This document shows, piece by piece, positions 11,275 through 23,360 of a DNA stretch of 64,000 nucleotides. Position numbers and translations under genes: made by a program. The stretch lies in assembly GCA_003427395.1 (NCBI GenBank), contig BFEA01000006.1, positions 2,850,858-2,914,857 on the forward strand. Reading direction: 5' to 3'. The stretch is from Chara braunii (taxonomy: Eukaryota; Streptophyta; Charophyceae; Charales; Characeae). The notes beneath the pieces are model-generated. The model saw only the letters and a list, made by a program, of their open reading frames with translations, had not been told where the DNA came from and ran no database searches. Within the stretch, counting starts at the first letter, position 1. Each line of letters starts with the position of its first letter.

Positions 11275-13193
11275 CTACTGGCCCAAGGTGTTTCCCTGCG
11301 AAGTGCTTGAAGAAGCACCACCAGGGCTCGAAGACAAGCCTAGTACCGCAGGAGAGGCTACCTTCGTTGTGACCTTTTTGCCTCGGCAGGTCCTGGACGT
11401 ATGCAGACAAGTGCCCCTAGCAACTCTGTCCTTCCACACCTCGTAGTCTAAACCAAGTTTTACCCATGTGGGTTTTCCTTGGTCGCGTTCACCCTTGGAC
11501 CGACCTACTTTTTGCTTCCTGGTCCCCCTAGCCTTTTCTTTGATTGGAGCCACGACTCCCCTATCAGAAGTCTCACTAGCCCCATCCTGCTCTGCATCTT
11601 CCCCATAGTCAGGGAAGTCGTCAATCTCAGTCGCCTGACCATCATGGTCGACGAACATGAGATTGCCCTTCTTCCTCCAATCTTGGGGAAGCTTCTTCTT
11701 CCTACCATCTCCTGGTTCTTGATGAGCGGTCCCAAGTTTAGCCAGTATATCTAAGGCTTTCTCGATGAACGTAGTGAAGGTATGGGCATCGAGGTTTGCC
11801 TCGTCCACCAGCTTGTTCTTGGCGTATGTGGGCAGACATTGCAGATAAGTTATGAGGAGTACCTGAGGGTCGTAGCGCACACCAGGCACCACGATCAGAC
11901 GTTCTACGACGTCTTTGACTTCCTGCACAGTCCGGTACCGTTTGGAATCGAGACTGTTCAATGCGTCAATGGCCTTCTAAGCGCTTGAGGGTCATGCCAC
12001 CAATTGTACACAGCTCGTATGAAGTCTTCGAATGTGTGAGCTTGGGCCCAAACATCAAAATTTTTACCATAGCCCTGTTGCTGAACTAGACCATTCAACT
12101 ATCGTGTTGTCGAACCCTCTAGAAAGGAGGCAGCGACTATAACTTACTGTTCTGGCCTTGTGAGCTTGTGCCTCACATAGGTAGGCACAATTCTCACCCA
12201 GGTGTCCAGGTCATGCTTTTACTTGTCGCTAGAAAAAGGTTTAGGACTCGGCAAGGGAATCTTGGGCATCCACCGCATGGGTTGGGTTGGCCCAGGTGAT
12301 TGCTGCAATGGCTGCATAGCCAATGAGACAGGTTGCTGCATGGCCAATGAGACAGGTTGCTGCATGCTAAGTTGAGCATGTCCTGACGATGCGACTGTAG
12401 CTGCCAACATCATTGATGGTACGGGAGAAGTGCTACAAACGGGACCACTAACTGTTGCTAAACCACGGGAAAGAGGCATGCCAAACATAGGAGAAAAAGA
12501 GGGCCCTACCGAAGACGGCGTTACTGAGGGACCCGCAACCGAAGGGGGAGCTACAAAATATTGAGGCTGCCTCATTATTGGACGAGGAGCCTACAGTGCA
12601 GCCAGAATTCGGTTCTGGCCGGCCACTAGTTCAGCCAACACTTCCTGCTGGACAACCTGTGTTTCTGCCACGCAAAGAAGCGAGCGACGCAACGCCTGAT
12701 TTGCAGGATCCAGTGTTGACTCGTCCAGCGGTGCCGCCTAGTTCCTAGTCTAGCTTTTCTCAGTATTGCTTTCTCTCCTCGCTGCGCTGCTCTCAACTGC
12801 TGCTGCTTCTCTCAACTGCTGCTGCAACTCATCATGAAGGGCTTCCGCTTGGATGATCTCATAATCCTCTAGCGTGAGAGGAGACTGCTGGCTGACTTGT
12901 GAGCCAACAAACTGACTAACGGGACCCTAAGAGACACCCTGAATAACACCTGACGAAGAGGCCTGGGACAAACCCTGTGACATAGAGACGGTAGCCATTG
13001 CGCCCTCGACGCTTGCTGCTGCTGCCCTGGACCTCCGTAATGCCACCCTCTCCCTGGCTTCCATCCATAGCCTCCTTTTCTCTCCTGGACCTAACTCCTG
13101 GAAAGTGATCGGTCGACTTAGAGCAGTTCTGCGGGTCACTCTTAGATCTTCCACTAATCGTTCCTCCTCCTCACTACCAGTTGCTTCACTCAT
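11275..13193 (-). pseudogene. Gag of element A
   Basis: Start chosen at MSEATGSEEEERLVEDLRVT (13193). The order is a basic/acidic helical N-terminus, a Q-rich stretch (about 12800), a P/S/M/Q-rich linker (12219-12575, with MQQPVSLA repeated), then the capsid-like part (11275-11961: YRTVQEVKDVVERLIVVPG; LQCLPTYAKNKLVDEANLD) and a lysine-rich tail. Several stops separate the pieces. Gag would form the particle shell and bind element RNA. Confidence 0.65.
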
Positions 13194-14466
13194 GAGCTAT
13201 AGTGGTGTGTGATGTAGACTAGAATCCACACCGAATCCTACCTCAGCATGACACCCAATCGAGTAATAATAATCAACTAATTCGGTCAGCCTGGAGAAAA
13301 GTAGACAAGCGGTAACCAGCAATCAATGTCAGGTCCTAAAGGTAAGTCTATTTCTATTTTTAGATTCCTCTAAAACAGAATGCAATACTACAAGGATTGG
13401 TCTATCCTATCTGCAACTGTCTGTCAGTTGTCACCAAGTTCGTACAACTAAACAATCAAAAATAAAAATAAATTACCTGTGGAGATGCATGCTGGATGGC
13501 AATTTATCTAATTAGTTTCCAGCGAACAGTTGTCGAAATCCCCCCCCCCCTGTATCCCTCTTGAGTAGTCTCTTGTGTTGACGTCCTAAGCATCTGGTTG
13601 AGCAGCGTGTCTAAAGGTGTGCAATCCGGCCCACCTCTGTACCCCAAGTCTATGCTAAGCCTGCCAGCCCTGCACCTTGTTTATCCTCGCATGCAACAAG
13701 CCTTACTTTCGCCTCGCACGCAACGAGCCTTACTTCTGGTTGACTTGGCTGATCAAGAGGCAACGTCCTGAGGAATTATTTAACGCCGAAGACAGGACGA
13801 AGATCACAACCAGAGTTTAATTCGGAACCTGCCAGAAATAATTATAGTCGGTATGGTGAGCGTCTCTTATAGGATTGGCATGCCCGGCATGACCTCTATT
13901 GCGAAGCAAGCAGAACGAAGGACTTGCGGCCTAGCATGCATGTACCAGTCCCAGCTGGTTGGCAGTGTGACTGGACCTGAGTGCTTCCTCCAGGGCCCTT
14001 CAGAGGCAACGCCCATCTCCCACCAGCTTGCTTACCAGGAAGAATGTCGACTCTCAAGGTTGAGCGCTCGCAACACTTCACAATGAGAGGACTCTCAAGA
14101 CAAAAACTCACTTTCTCACGGTAAGAAGCAATGAAGAGGGTAGATAAGGTAAGGAGCAACATACCTCATAATGGTGCTTCCAACCACAGATTTCTCACGA
14201 GTAACCTGTCATGCATTTATGATGATCAGTCGATGCCTCGGCAAAACCCCCAATGCAATGCAGTTCCACCTCGGCTTAAATTGCCACATTCAACAAGCTC
14301 TCATCATCCAGCGTGCACCCCTATGTCAACACATAGCCTTCCAGGCGCGCCCTCACAACTCAGGGCCGCCTACACACCAACGCACAAGCTTTATCATTGG
14401 CCCCGTCATTTCCCAACGAAGCACCAAACAGCTATTGCGAAGGAACCAGTGGAGTGGTTCGAACCA
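13194..14466 (-). other. Leader between PBS and gag, element A
   Basis: About 1.27 kb without supported genes, including a C run near 13541. One segment (13771-13810) is shared with the leader of element F. Long leaders also occur in elements B and C. Confidence 0.55.
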
Positions 14467-14478
14467 GCTCCGATACCA
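14467..14478 (-). other. Primer-binding site of element A
   Basis: TGGTATCGGAGC on the minus strand, two or three bases inside the 5' LTR edge. It differs by one base from the plant initiator-tRNA-Met site TGGTATCAGAGC. Confidence 0.8.
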
Positions 14479-14481
14479 AAT

Positions 14482-15467
14482 TGCAGGGAAAATTAGCAAT
14501 AGCGAGATGACAGAATCCAGATTGCACAATCACATTGAAAGCCGAAATTCCCACAGTGTCCAGAAAGGAGCATTGCACCAATAATACACCAATGGAGAAT
14601 CGTAACACTAAATCCGAATGTCAATGGGAGCTTACTCTAGTCTTCACCAACATAAGAGTCTAGGCCCTTCCCCCTACTTGGCGCTCGATGCCCAGACTAC
14701 TCCCAGACAGCTACTATCTGCCTAAGAATTGACAATGCAACTGTTGACGTCAGCAGCCACTGAAGTACACGAAGATGTCCCCAAATGCAGACCATCGCCA
14801 ACACCAGGTATGAGCCCTCACATCCTCATCCTCATCTCTATCTCTCTATCTCTCCCTCATCTTTCTCCCTTTTCTTCCCTCTGTACACCCGAAGACCACC
14901 ACTGCGCCTTGTTGTATGTCCAAGCCCAGCCAGCTACGGAAGCCGGGCGTATGGCGCTGCCCTCAGCAGCGCCCTTCTTCACACATGACGGCACCTGCAC
15001 AACACCTTGTCCCAGCGCTAGCAGAAGTACGCGAGCAATCGCTCCAACAGTGCTGCCACAAATTTGCAAGTGCCCGAATGCACTGCCAGGCAGCGAACTC
15101 TTTCCTATATGGAGAGAGTCTGGCCTGGCCTGCAGCCTGGCTGGGTTGGGCTAGCGCTCGGAAGCTTCCGGTAGGCCCCAGGTAGCTGGACGTCTGTTGT
15201 TGCTGCTAGGCCTCGTTCAGTTGCGCCTCGCAACTGTCTATGTATGTTGCTGCTAATGTGGCCTAGAGCCCACATTTCAGAAAAGGCCTAGAAGGCCGTG
15301 GAAAGTATTTGTGGCTCGGGTCCTGGGTTCCCTCAACTAACTGACGTGACACAACGGCTTGAGCCCCAAATACGAAATTGGCAACATTCGGCCTCTCGTG
15401 GTTTGTTAGGCCCACCATCACTTATGGCGGGCACCCCTTAGGCCTGTCGAGGAGCCACATCCTCGCA
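14482..15467 (-). repeat. 5' LTR of element A
   Basis: About 986 bp, homologous along its length to 6617-7651. The right edge ends CCTCGCA, followed by ATCCT and then sequence that continues the host array. Confidence 0.85.
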
Positions 15468-15696
15468 ATCCTCTCAAACTTATTTCGAGAGCTGGGAATT
15501 TGGAGAAACCCTTTTTTGATATGACATTGCCAGCAGTCCTCTCACTTGGATTGTTTTGGAAGAACTGACTGCACCATGCAGAAGCCATCTTGATTTGTGG
15601 GTGTCATCGTTGCACATGGCCCATGCTAATATTATCTGTATTGTTCTGGTTTTGACGATCGTTGTGCAGGATGATATATCCTATCTTTGATCAATA
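15468..15696. repeat. Host array segment between elements A and B
   Basis: It matches 24504-24734 closely (CCCTTTTTTGATATGACATT; TCTCACTTGGATTGTTTTGG; TATCTTTGATCAATAT). It is the middle of the U6-bearing unit, isolated by the two insertions. Confidence 0.9.
15585..15665 (-). ncRNA. U6 snRNA-like sequence, copy 1 (pseudogene)
   Basis: The minus strand reads CAATACAGATAATATTAGCA, then TGG and CGATGACACCCACAAATC, following the central and 3' domain of U6. The invariant ACAGAGA box is mutated to ACAGATA and the 3' oligo-U end is missing. It is probably a non-functional repeat-borne copy. Confidence 0.6.
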
Positions 15697-16688
15697 TGCA
15701 GTAACCCGTGTTCTGCAGCCGGTCTGGGCTCTCAAACCAAGGCCCAGACGACACAGGCCAAACTCGGCGTGCGCCTGACAGTGAGACCACGCGCTGCTTG
15801 GAAAGTCAAAAGGTCTAAGTCAACTGTCAGGTCAAAGGTACCTCGCCCAGGCCCTGGTCAGATACACACACTTGTTGTGCGCAAGTACCCAGACAACATG
15901 GAGGCCAGCGGATATTCGGTTCCAGGCCAATCTGGGCCATCATCTGCGTTGACATCTCAATGGCTGAGAATTCCAGTATGTGGAGTCCAGACCCCGAGTC
16001 AACGCTACATAAGCGCTGACTCGCTGCCTTTGAGATTCATTCAGTCTTCCGTCAATGCTGACTTCACGTGTTGACGACGTGACGCTGGCTCGACGCTGCG
16101 ACGCTGGTGGACGCCAACTTTTGCTGGCACTTTGGAGATTACGGCGACGCACTGCTAGCTCGGCATGGTGGCTGGCTGGCTATTGTCTTCAAGGCATGTT
16201 GACGTGGCAGCCGCCACGCGTTGCTGCCGACGTGGCCGCTGCCACGTGTTCTATCTTCCGACGTGGCTGGGCTGCGGGATCGGCATTGATGTTCTGTTTC
16301 ATCGTCACTCGGGAGGAGATCATGATTGTGGGATGATTGTGGGATGATTGTGGACACATACCTGGTTATCTTGAGGTCGACATAGCTCCGGTACGTTGAT
16401 GAGGGTCTGGTTGACGTGCCACGTGGCACACTAGAATATAACTTCAGATGTGTGTTCAGACTATTGATTATTTGAGGTGGTGATCAAGGAGGGAGCCCGA
16501 AGCAGGAGTGGGTCTTGTTATTTATTCCTCTCCTTTGTCTAATCTCCCTCCTCTCTCCTTCCTCTGTGTATGATTATCCCATCTCATTCTATCTAGACAC
16601 TATTCTGATTATTGATGCTCATCAGCGGGTTTGCATTCATCTGGGCTTGCATTTTCGACAAGTGTCTTCACGATCTGGGTTCATTGCA
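15697..16688 (+). repeat. 5' LTR of element B
   Basis: Starts TGCAGTAACCCGTG and ends TTCATTGCA. A TATA-like CTACATAAGCG is at about 16004. It contains several ACGT-core motifs (GACGTGGCAGCC, GACGTGGCCGCTGCCACGTG) and a short expansion of GGGATGATTGT absent from the partner LTR. Confidence 0.88.
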
Positions 16689-16691
16689 ATT

Positions 16692-16703
16692 TGGTAACAG
16701 AGC
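16692..16703 (+). other. Primer-binding site of element B
   Basis: TGGTAACAGAGC, three bases after the LTR end. One mismatch to the initiator-tRNA-Met-type site TGGTATCAGAGC. Confidence 0.8.
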
Positions 16704-16879
16704 AGTACGCCCCTGACGACGACGAAGACAGCACATGCGCGCCACGTGGTGCTAGGTAAGTAGGTGGGCGCTCAACGTGATTCTAGACATTCAGCGCACT
16801 ACCATGGTGAATGAGATACTCGCGTGCTGGTTGTGGTGACATTCAAGATTGACAAGGACAACGACGACGAAGATCCCAA

Positions 16880-17330
16880 CGCGATTGCTGATGTGGCAGT
16901 CGGGATTCCGAGAGTGACCGCTCGCCAGGTAGGGTCACGATAGTGACGTGTCGTGATCTATTGCTGACGTGGCATATTATGTGCCACGTCCAGGGACTCG
17001 AGTGCTGAAGATTGCTGATGTGGCAAATCTCACAGGCAGCAGATGAGCGACCCGGTCCTATTCAGATGCTGACGTGGCCTTTGGATGACTAGGCTTACTG
17101 CTGATGTGGCAGGGAAGGATCCTCACACCCGTCTTCTGACGTGATGATCACCTGCTGACATGGCATTGGCTCCACTGGCTGACGTGGCATTGGCTTGATT
17201 GGCTGGTGCGGCGACGCTATCACAACAAGACACGTGGAGAGAGGCACGTGGGAAGGACAAAACACACATTTGCTGACGTGGCATCCCTACTACTGGTTGA
17301 TTGGACATTGATGTGCTGACGTTGCAGGAG
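16880..17330 (+). promoter_or_regulatory. Cluster of TGCTGACGTGGCA-type motifs in the B leader
   Basis: About nine near copies of GCTGA[CT]GTGGCA are spaced 25-95 bp apart (for example near 16884, 16957, 17013, 17068, 17098, 17152, 17179, 17271 and 17312). The core TGACGTGG contains ACGT, the element bound by plant bZIP factors; binding here is inference. The leader extends 16704-17810 and has no supported gene. Confidence 0.5.
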
Positions 17331-17810
17331 CTGCTATGTCGGCACTCCAAGGATGACAGTTGGCAGGCAGGTAGCTGCCAAGTAAGAGTTGCACTTTGAA
17401 GACGAAGGTGGTACAACTGATTGAAACTGGATAGCGGTAGTGCCAGTTGTCAAGAAGGGGTGAATCATCGCATGGACACCAGGAAGACACAGAGAAAAGA
17501 AGAAGAAGATTGCTGACAAACTGTTGGTGATTGATGTTGGCATACCTACCTTTGTTGTTTGCTGTGTTGTGTTGTTGTGCGTACTTACTTGTGTGTTGTA
17601 TCTGATCACACGGGCCTGAGGCGGTACCTGTACACTCTTGATTAGAACGTCATTGCACAAACAAACAAAAGAACAACAATAGTTAGAAATAAAATAATTG
17701 TATTTATTTTCTTTTTCGGCTGACTGAAATTCTTGCTGTCATAGAATAGTGTGGCCATGGAATTTATTATTGTTCTTTGATTATTTATTGTGCCGCAGAC
17801 GTATATCACG

Positions 17811-19650
17811 ATGTCTTCTTTTTGGAATTGTTTGAAATTGTCAGTGCTTACAAAATTTATTCCCTTTCTCTTCTATCCAGTCTCACTCATCTTCGGTATT
17901 GATGAGGAGACCCTTGACCTTCAAACCAGACATCAAGCGGACGAGCGGAAGAAGGTTTTGAATGCCCGCTTGGACCAATTGATTTTCGACCTTCGTGGTG
18001 CTGGTGCCGAAGTTGAGGCATATGTGAGAGAAAAGTTTGATTTGAAGGCAGCACGAGCTGCTATCGAACAGGCTAAATTAGGCACCGACATCATACTGAT
18101 TCAGGATGTACTAATCAAGTGTCGACAGGCATTTGATGAATATGCCATTGAGCAGCTTAGGAAGATTGCAGACCAAAAAGAAGAGAGAAATAAATGTGTC
18201 TGAAAAAACTGTGGATGAAAATATCAGTCAGTTAGAAGGAGCACTGGAGAAGGAGAAGAAAAAGAAAGAAGAGTTGAGGAAGAAAAAGAGCGAACAACAA
18301 GAACAGAAAATCAAAGAAATCAGACAAATTGTTGTCAAGATTGAAGGGGAAGAGCAAGAAATTTCTTCGGCTCAGCTTGTGACTTACCTTGCCCACCTTG
18401 AAATGAAAATTGATCAGTATGGGGAACATATGCAGGCACAAATTGATGATGTGGCCGCAGGACTACGGACAATTACAAATTTGGTCAAAGAAAAGCACCA
18501 GGTGGTTGAGGAAGTCGAAATTGAAAAAAAAGAAAAACCAAAGAAATTATTAGGAGATGCCATGAAGTCTCTTAATGTAGAGACTAAGAAACGAGAAGAA
18601 AAGAAACCGGAAGAAAAGAAAGGAGAACCTTCGAGTCCGCCGAAGTCTCCAACAAGAAAAAGGACCGCACCACACAGCCTGAGAAACCTAAGAAGAAAAA
18701 TAAGGTAAAGATGAAATTGCCCTACATGTTCTGCAACAAGAAAGATGAAAATTTGTTGCTTTGGATTGCCGAAATTCAGACACACTGCGGTACGGCCCCT
18801 GTGGAACCCGAATCTCAAGTTGCTTTCTCTACTTCTTGTCTTGGAGGGCAAGCAAAGGAATGGGTTTTGGCTGAAGCCAATGCAGCGGGGTTCGATGATA
18901 TCGGGGAGTGGGCTGCTACATTGACATTGAAGCAGTTCCTGAGTAAAATCAAGGAACGCTTCTTGGATAAGACGACGGTCGACAAGGTCTTTGATCAGCT
19001 CACTAATCAAGGAATGGGTTTTGTCAGAAACATTGGACCTTAGTAGAAGCCTTGTCTCGGGAAGTGGATCGGTTGCTACAGGTTCCTGGTTTGAACCTGC
19101 AAGACAACCAGGTCTTGTATATTTATTCCCGCGCTCTGCCAGAGCCCATCCAGGGACAGCTCGTGGCAGAGTCCAAATCTGGCAAGTACAACTATAGGCA
19201 GTTTTGTGATTTGGCTCTCCAACGAGAGCAAATGACTTCTCAGGTAAAAAATTCTTATGCATCTGTTGTGAAGTTTGGTGGTGGAGCAGGATCAGGCAAG
19301 CGGATATTATGGCGCCAAAAGCGCCAAGACCACACCCTCGTCGTCTTTGATGATGATACTGTGGAGAAGTGGCCATTGGAGGCCGAGGGTGTGGCGAGCA
19401 GCAGTGAGTCTGGGAAGGGGGAAGTCACTGTTGCCGTGTTCAACAAGGGAGGACCACGACCACCAGTGAAGAAGAAGAAACCATGCTCATTTCCGGAGCA
19501 TTTCGGAATTGCGGCCGGGAAGCCCTGGGAAAATATGGTAATGTGACAAGAAACCTGGTAGGAGCGGATGGATAACGCGCAATGCCTGAAGTGTGGTACT
19601 GCAGGCGATGTGATCGCATGGTGCCCGTTAATCCATAACCCAAAAGCGAG
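17811..19650 (+). pseudogene. Gag of element B
   Basis: Start taken at MSSFWNC (17811). The N-terminal part is helical (ETLDLQTRHQADERKKVLNA), then after a frameshift near 18190 a K/E-rich coiled coil, then the capsid domain at 18711-19546 (LLLWIAEIQTHCGTAPVEPE; CLGGQAKEWVLAEA; LKQFLSKIKERF; LYIYSRALPEPIQGQL) with a break near 19040. A zinc-knuckle remnant at about 19575-19620 reads CLKCGTAGDVIAWC, in which the usual His is Asp. The large minus-strand frame at 18414-19376 is antisense. Confidence 0.75.
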
Positions 19651-19656
19651 CCGCTA

Positions 19657-20300
19657 GTGGGAGTAGCATCTGCTCTTACTGAGCCAAAGGGTTTGGACCA
19701 AGATGAAGGTAAGGCGCCTACGATCCCTTCTAATCCTTTGACTCGTATAGCAGAGAATGGTTCTTCTTCAACCCATCGTTCGGAACACCCTGAACTTGTC
19801 TTATGCACTGTCTCTCTAGACGACTCTGTTGACGAGCTTGGTAACGAGTTGCTAGCATTGCGAAGTTCGTGGGCTAAGAAATCTAAGTCTAAGGGTGACC
19901 TACTACTCACGGACGCAGAGATTGCACATACAGGCGTAGGTGCACTATTGGACTCGGGATCCACGCGATCCTACACATCCGAGAAAGCAATACGCAAGTT
20001 GCATCTTGGAATGAAGATGAAAGAATTGTTTCGACCTATCACGTCTATCTTAGCTGACAGACGCACAATCACTATCTCGCAGTGTATTGATCGTATCAAA
20101 CACGATGTATCTTTCCTTGTGGAAAATAATTTACCGTTTGATTTGATTATGGGAATGGATTGGCACGAGGAAGCCAACCCAGAAATCAAGTTCAAAGAAA
20201 AGATAGTGCAACTGCGGGATGCACATTCAGAATTGAAACCAATCAAACTGTATCATAAGTCTGGCTCTGACTCTAGTCTATCCTTCTGTTGTATGAGTTA
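19657..20300 (+). pseudogene. Protease domain of element B
   Basis: A retropepsin-type aspartic protease. The catalytic loop reads GALLDSGSTRSYTSEKAI, so the D-S-G triad is intact. The C-terminal motif is LPFDLIMGMDWHEEANPEI. It would cleave the Gag-Pol polyprotein. The frame runs on into the RT linker (KLVDEYKDLQ; HTIEIIPSSKIPKGLIYRMS). Confidence 0.82.
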
Positions 20301-20399
20301 CCCAGCATTTTGGTCGAAGGTTTCAAAGAAAAAGTTGGAACAGGAAGTAATAATGATCTTGATAAAGAAAGCAGGTGAATGTTGTACTTCCTATCCTCC

Positions 20400-21780
20400 T
20401 TCAATTGCAAAACTCGTAGACGAGTATAAAGATCTGCAAATTGAACCGACAAGAATAACTGAACGTGCTATTAAGCACACAATTGAAATTATTCCTAGCA
20501 GTAAGATTCCCAAGGGCCTTATTTATCGAATGTCTCCTAGGGATTCCCAATGGCCCTATATCGAATGTCTCCTAGGGAACTTGAGGAACTTAGGAAACAG
20601 TTGCAGGACTTAGCAGAAAAAAAGGATGGATTCGCACTAGCTCCTCTCCTTATGGTGCCCCTGTTCTATTTGTGCCCAAAAAGGAAGGTGAGTTTCGTCT
20701 CTGTATTGACTATAGAGGGTTGAATGTCGTTACTGTTAAGAATGTCGAACCTCTTCCACGTATTGACGACTTATTGGACCAGTTGCAGGGCTGTAAGTTC
20801 TTCAGTAAGATTGATCTGAAGTTTGGATACCACCAGATTGAGGTGGATCCGCGGATCAACACAAGACTGCATTCCGAACAAGGTATGGTCACTATGAGTT
20901 TGTGGTAATGCCTTTCGGACTGACTAATGCCCCAACGACCTTTCAAAGGTCCATGAATGAATTGTTTCGTCAATGGTTGGATCAATTCGTCATTGTCTAT
21001 CTCGACGATATTCTAGTGTACAATAAGACACTAGAAAAATGTGAAAAACACTTACGTCTCGTCCTAGGGAAGTTGCGTGAGGGCAACTTTACCCAAAGAA
21101 GTCTGAGTTCGCTAAGTCCGAAGTCCTATATCTGGGACATATAATGAACGAGGATGGCCCAAGGCCAATATAAAGAAAATATCAACAATTCGAGCTTGGC
21201 CACGACCTAAGTCTGTGACTGAGCTACAATCTTTTCTATGTTTGGCAAGCTACTATAGGAACTTTGTTAGGAACTTCTCACTGTTAGCCGCACCAATGAG
21301 ATAATTATTGAAGAAAGGAACTATCTGGTTGTGGGACAAGGATTGTGAGTCTTCTCTTAAGACGTTAAAATACGCATTGACTCATTACCCTGTTCTAAAA
21401 ATTGTTGATCCGTCTCTTCCGTTTATCGTCACGATTGATGCAAGTTAGTATGAGATTGGCGCAGTCCTTCGACAAAACGATGGCAATGGTTATAGACCCA
21501 TTGAGTTTATGTCTGCACGACTCCCATAAAAAAAAGTCGCCAACTCTACCTACGAAAGGGAACTATATGCTTTAGTCTGCGCATTGAACACCTGGAAGCA
21601 CTACTTGTTAGGGAGACACTTTAGTGTTTATTCAGACCACTCTACCCTGAAGTGGATAAAAACACGACCTAGACTCTCAGATAAGTTGGTACGATGGTCT
21701 GCATTTGTTGATACTTTTTGAATTAAAAACGATCCAAGGTAAGTCTAATGTGGTTGCAGATGCATTATCCAGACGGTGTG
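20400..21780 (+). pseudogene. Reverse transcriptase and RNase H of element B
   Basis: [60 protein letters not shown] and [14 protein letters not shown] (catalytic YLDD at about 20998-21009). RNase H: TIDAS, IGAVLRQNDGNGYRP, STYERELYALVCALNTW and YSDHSTLKWIKTRPRLSDK. A 35-bp tandem duplication (TATCGAATGTCTCCTAGGGA at 20524 and 20559) shifts the frame at the start of RT. Stops occur near 20906, 21448 and 21528. Confidence 0.85.
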
Positions 21781-23310
21781 ATTTCTTTGGTGCAGTTGTC
21801 TCTTATATGGATATTGGGAATGATTTGAAAGGTAAAATTCGCCAAGGGTATGCTACTGACCCTATTTGGATGCCTATCATGGATGTTTTTGCGAAAGACC
21901 CAGCTCTACTTCCCAATTATAGAGTAACCGATGGTTTGCTTTTCTTGTTAGACCAAACTAAAAAAAGATTGTGTATTCCTCATCAGGAAGAAGTAAAGAG
22001 TCTGATAATTGGGGAATGTCATGACTTTGAAGGACATTTTGGGTTCAAGAAAACTTACGCAGAGGTTAGAGAACGCTTTGAGTGGAAGGGACTGGAAGAA
22101 GACGTAGTAACTTATGTTCGTACGTGTTTGGTATGTCAGAGAAACAAACCTTCAAATGAGAATCCACTTGGTCTTTTGAAACCATTACTGATTCCAAGCA
22201 AACCAGGTGAGTCAATTTCAATGGATTTTATGAGTCTTACCAAGAGCCGTAATGGCAATAGTCAAGTAATGGTTATTGTGGATCGTTTCTCTAAGTATGC
22301 CACGTTCATTGCCTTACCCGCAGAGGCACGGACATAACTTGTGATCCAAAAATTTCAGATGTGATGGGTGACTGAATACGGGTTTCCCCTCTCCATTGTG
22401 TCTGATCGTGACGTCAGGTTCACAAGTATGCCATGGCCAAAGCTCATGGAGGCATACGACACACGACTCTCCATGTCGGACCCTGAAACGAATGGACAAA
22501 GTGAGCAGATGAACCGTTTCTGCCAACAACTTTTGCGTATGTATGTGAGACCCGATCAGATTGATTGGGATGAGAATTTGCCCAAGATAGCAAGGGCATA
22601 CAATAGTAGTGTTCATATTGCTACGGGGCGTACGTTTAATGCACTGCACAAGGGGTGGAAACCTAAGCGTCCCATTGGTGTGTTTAATGCACATAGTAGT
22701 GTTCATATTGCTACGGGGCGTACGTTTAATGCACTGCCCAAGATATTACCTCCAGGGCCTCGGGAGTATGCAGTATTGTTTCAAGAAAACATTAAGAAAG
22801 TAAAGGATAATCTGAAAAAAACTCAGGGCCAAATGATTGAACAAGCCAACAAACATCGCCGACCCTTAACATTCAAGGAAGGTGATCTAGTCTGGGTAAA
22901 GTCCAAAGAGTTCTCATTGGAAGAAAATGTGTCTCAGAAACTTGTGCCCGTCTATTTTGGACCCTGGGAAGTTCTCAAAGTAATTGGGGATGCAGAGGGA
23001 CCGTCTTATCGAAATGATATTCCCCCTCGTCTCAAAACATATCATGTCTCTTTCACGCGTCCAAATTGTTACATTATGTAGAAGGAAACGAGTTCCCACA
23101 CCGACCTTCTATGATTCCACCAGACATGGATGGCGGATATGAGGTAGACAGAATCGTAGAACATGGATACTTTTTTACAGGAGGACGTGGACAACCTCTG
23201 AAGCAATTCAAGGTACGTTAAGTCCCAGGCACCATCTGAGTACCGATGGTTTAGTACACGAGAACTACTTGAAACTGTTCCTGATATTGTATCTGCATAT
23301 GAACGTGGGT
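21705..23310 (+). pseudogene. Integrase of element B
   Basis: Zinc region H-x-H...TCLVCQRNK, first catalytic Asp in SISMDFMSL, VIVDRFSKYATF, second Asp in IVSDRDVRFTS, Glu in PETNGQSEQMNR. An in-frame 90-bp duplication repeats SSVHIATGRTFNAL (nucleotides 22603 and 22693). The C-terminal part (LVWVKSKEFSLEENVSQKL; FGPWEVLKVIGDAEGPSY) is followed by frame-broken DMDGGYEVDRIVEHGYF and the terminal WFSTRELLETVPDI...YERG. The first Asp and the Glu lie in different frames owing to a stop near 22338. Confidence 0.85.
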
Positions 23311-23360
23311 TAAAGTCCTAATTATTTCTGTGATGGAACTCGGAAATGGGTCGGCAGGAA

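Larger units (their letters stand above)
6617..15467 (-). mobile_element. Element A: Ty3/Gypsy LTR retrotransposon, degenerate
   Basis: Two LTRs (14482-15467 and 6617-7651) in the same orientation enclose PBS, leader, gag, protease, RT, RNase H, integrase and a polypurine tract, all read on the minus strand. The LTRs start TGCGAGGATG and end CCCTGCA. The domain order PR-RT-RH-IN is that of Ty3/Gypsy. The target duplication is ATCCT at 15468-15472; the left copy is altered (TATCT, 6612-6616). An unoccupied version of the site is at about 24504. Every coding domain is damaged, so it should be non-autonomous. Confidence 0.85.

Noticed and set aside
18414-19376. A 320-codon minus-strand frame
   Set aside because: Antisense to the Gag of element B, which has clear capsid motifs on the plus strand.
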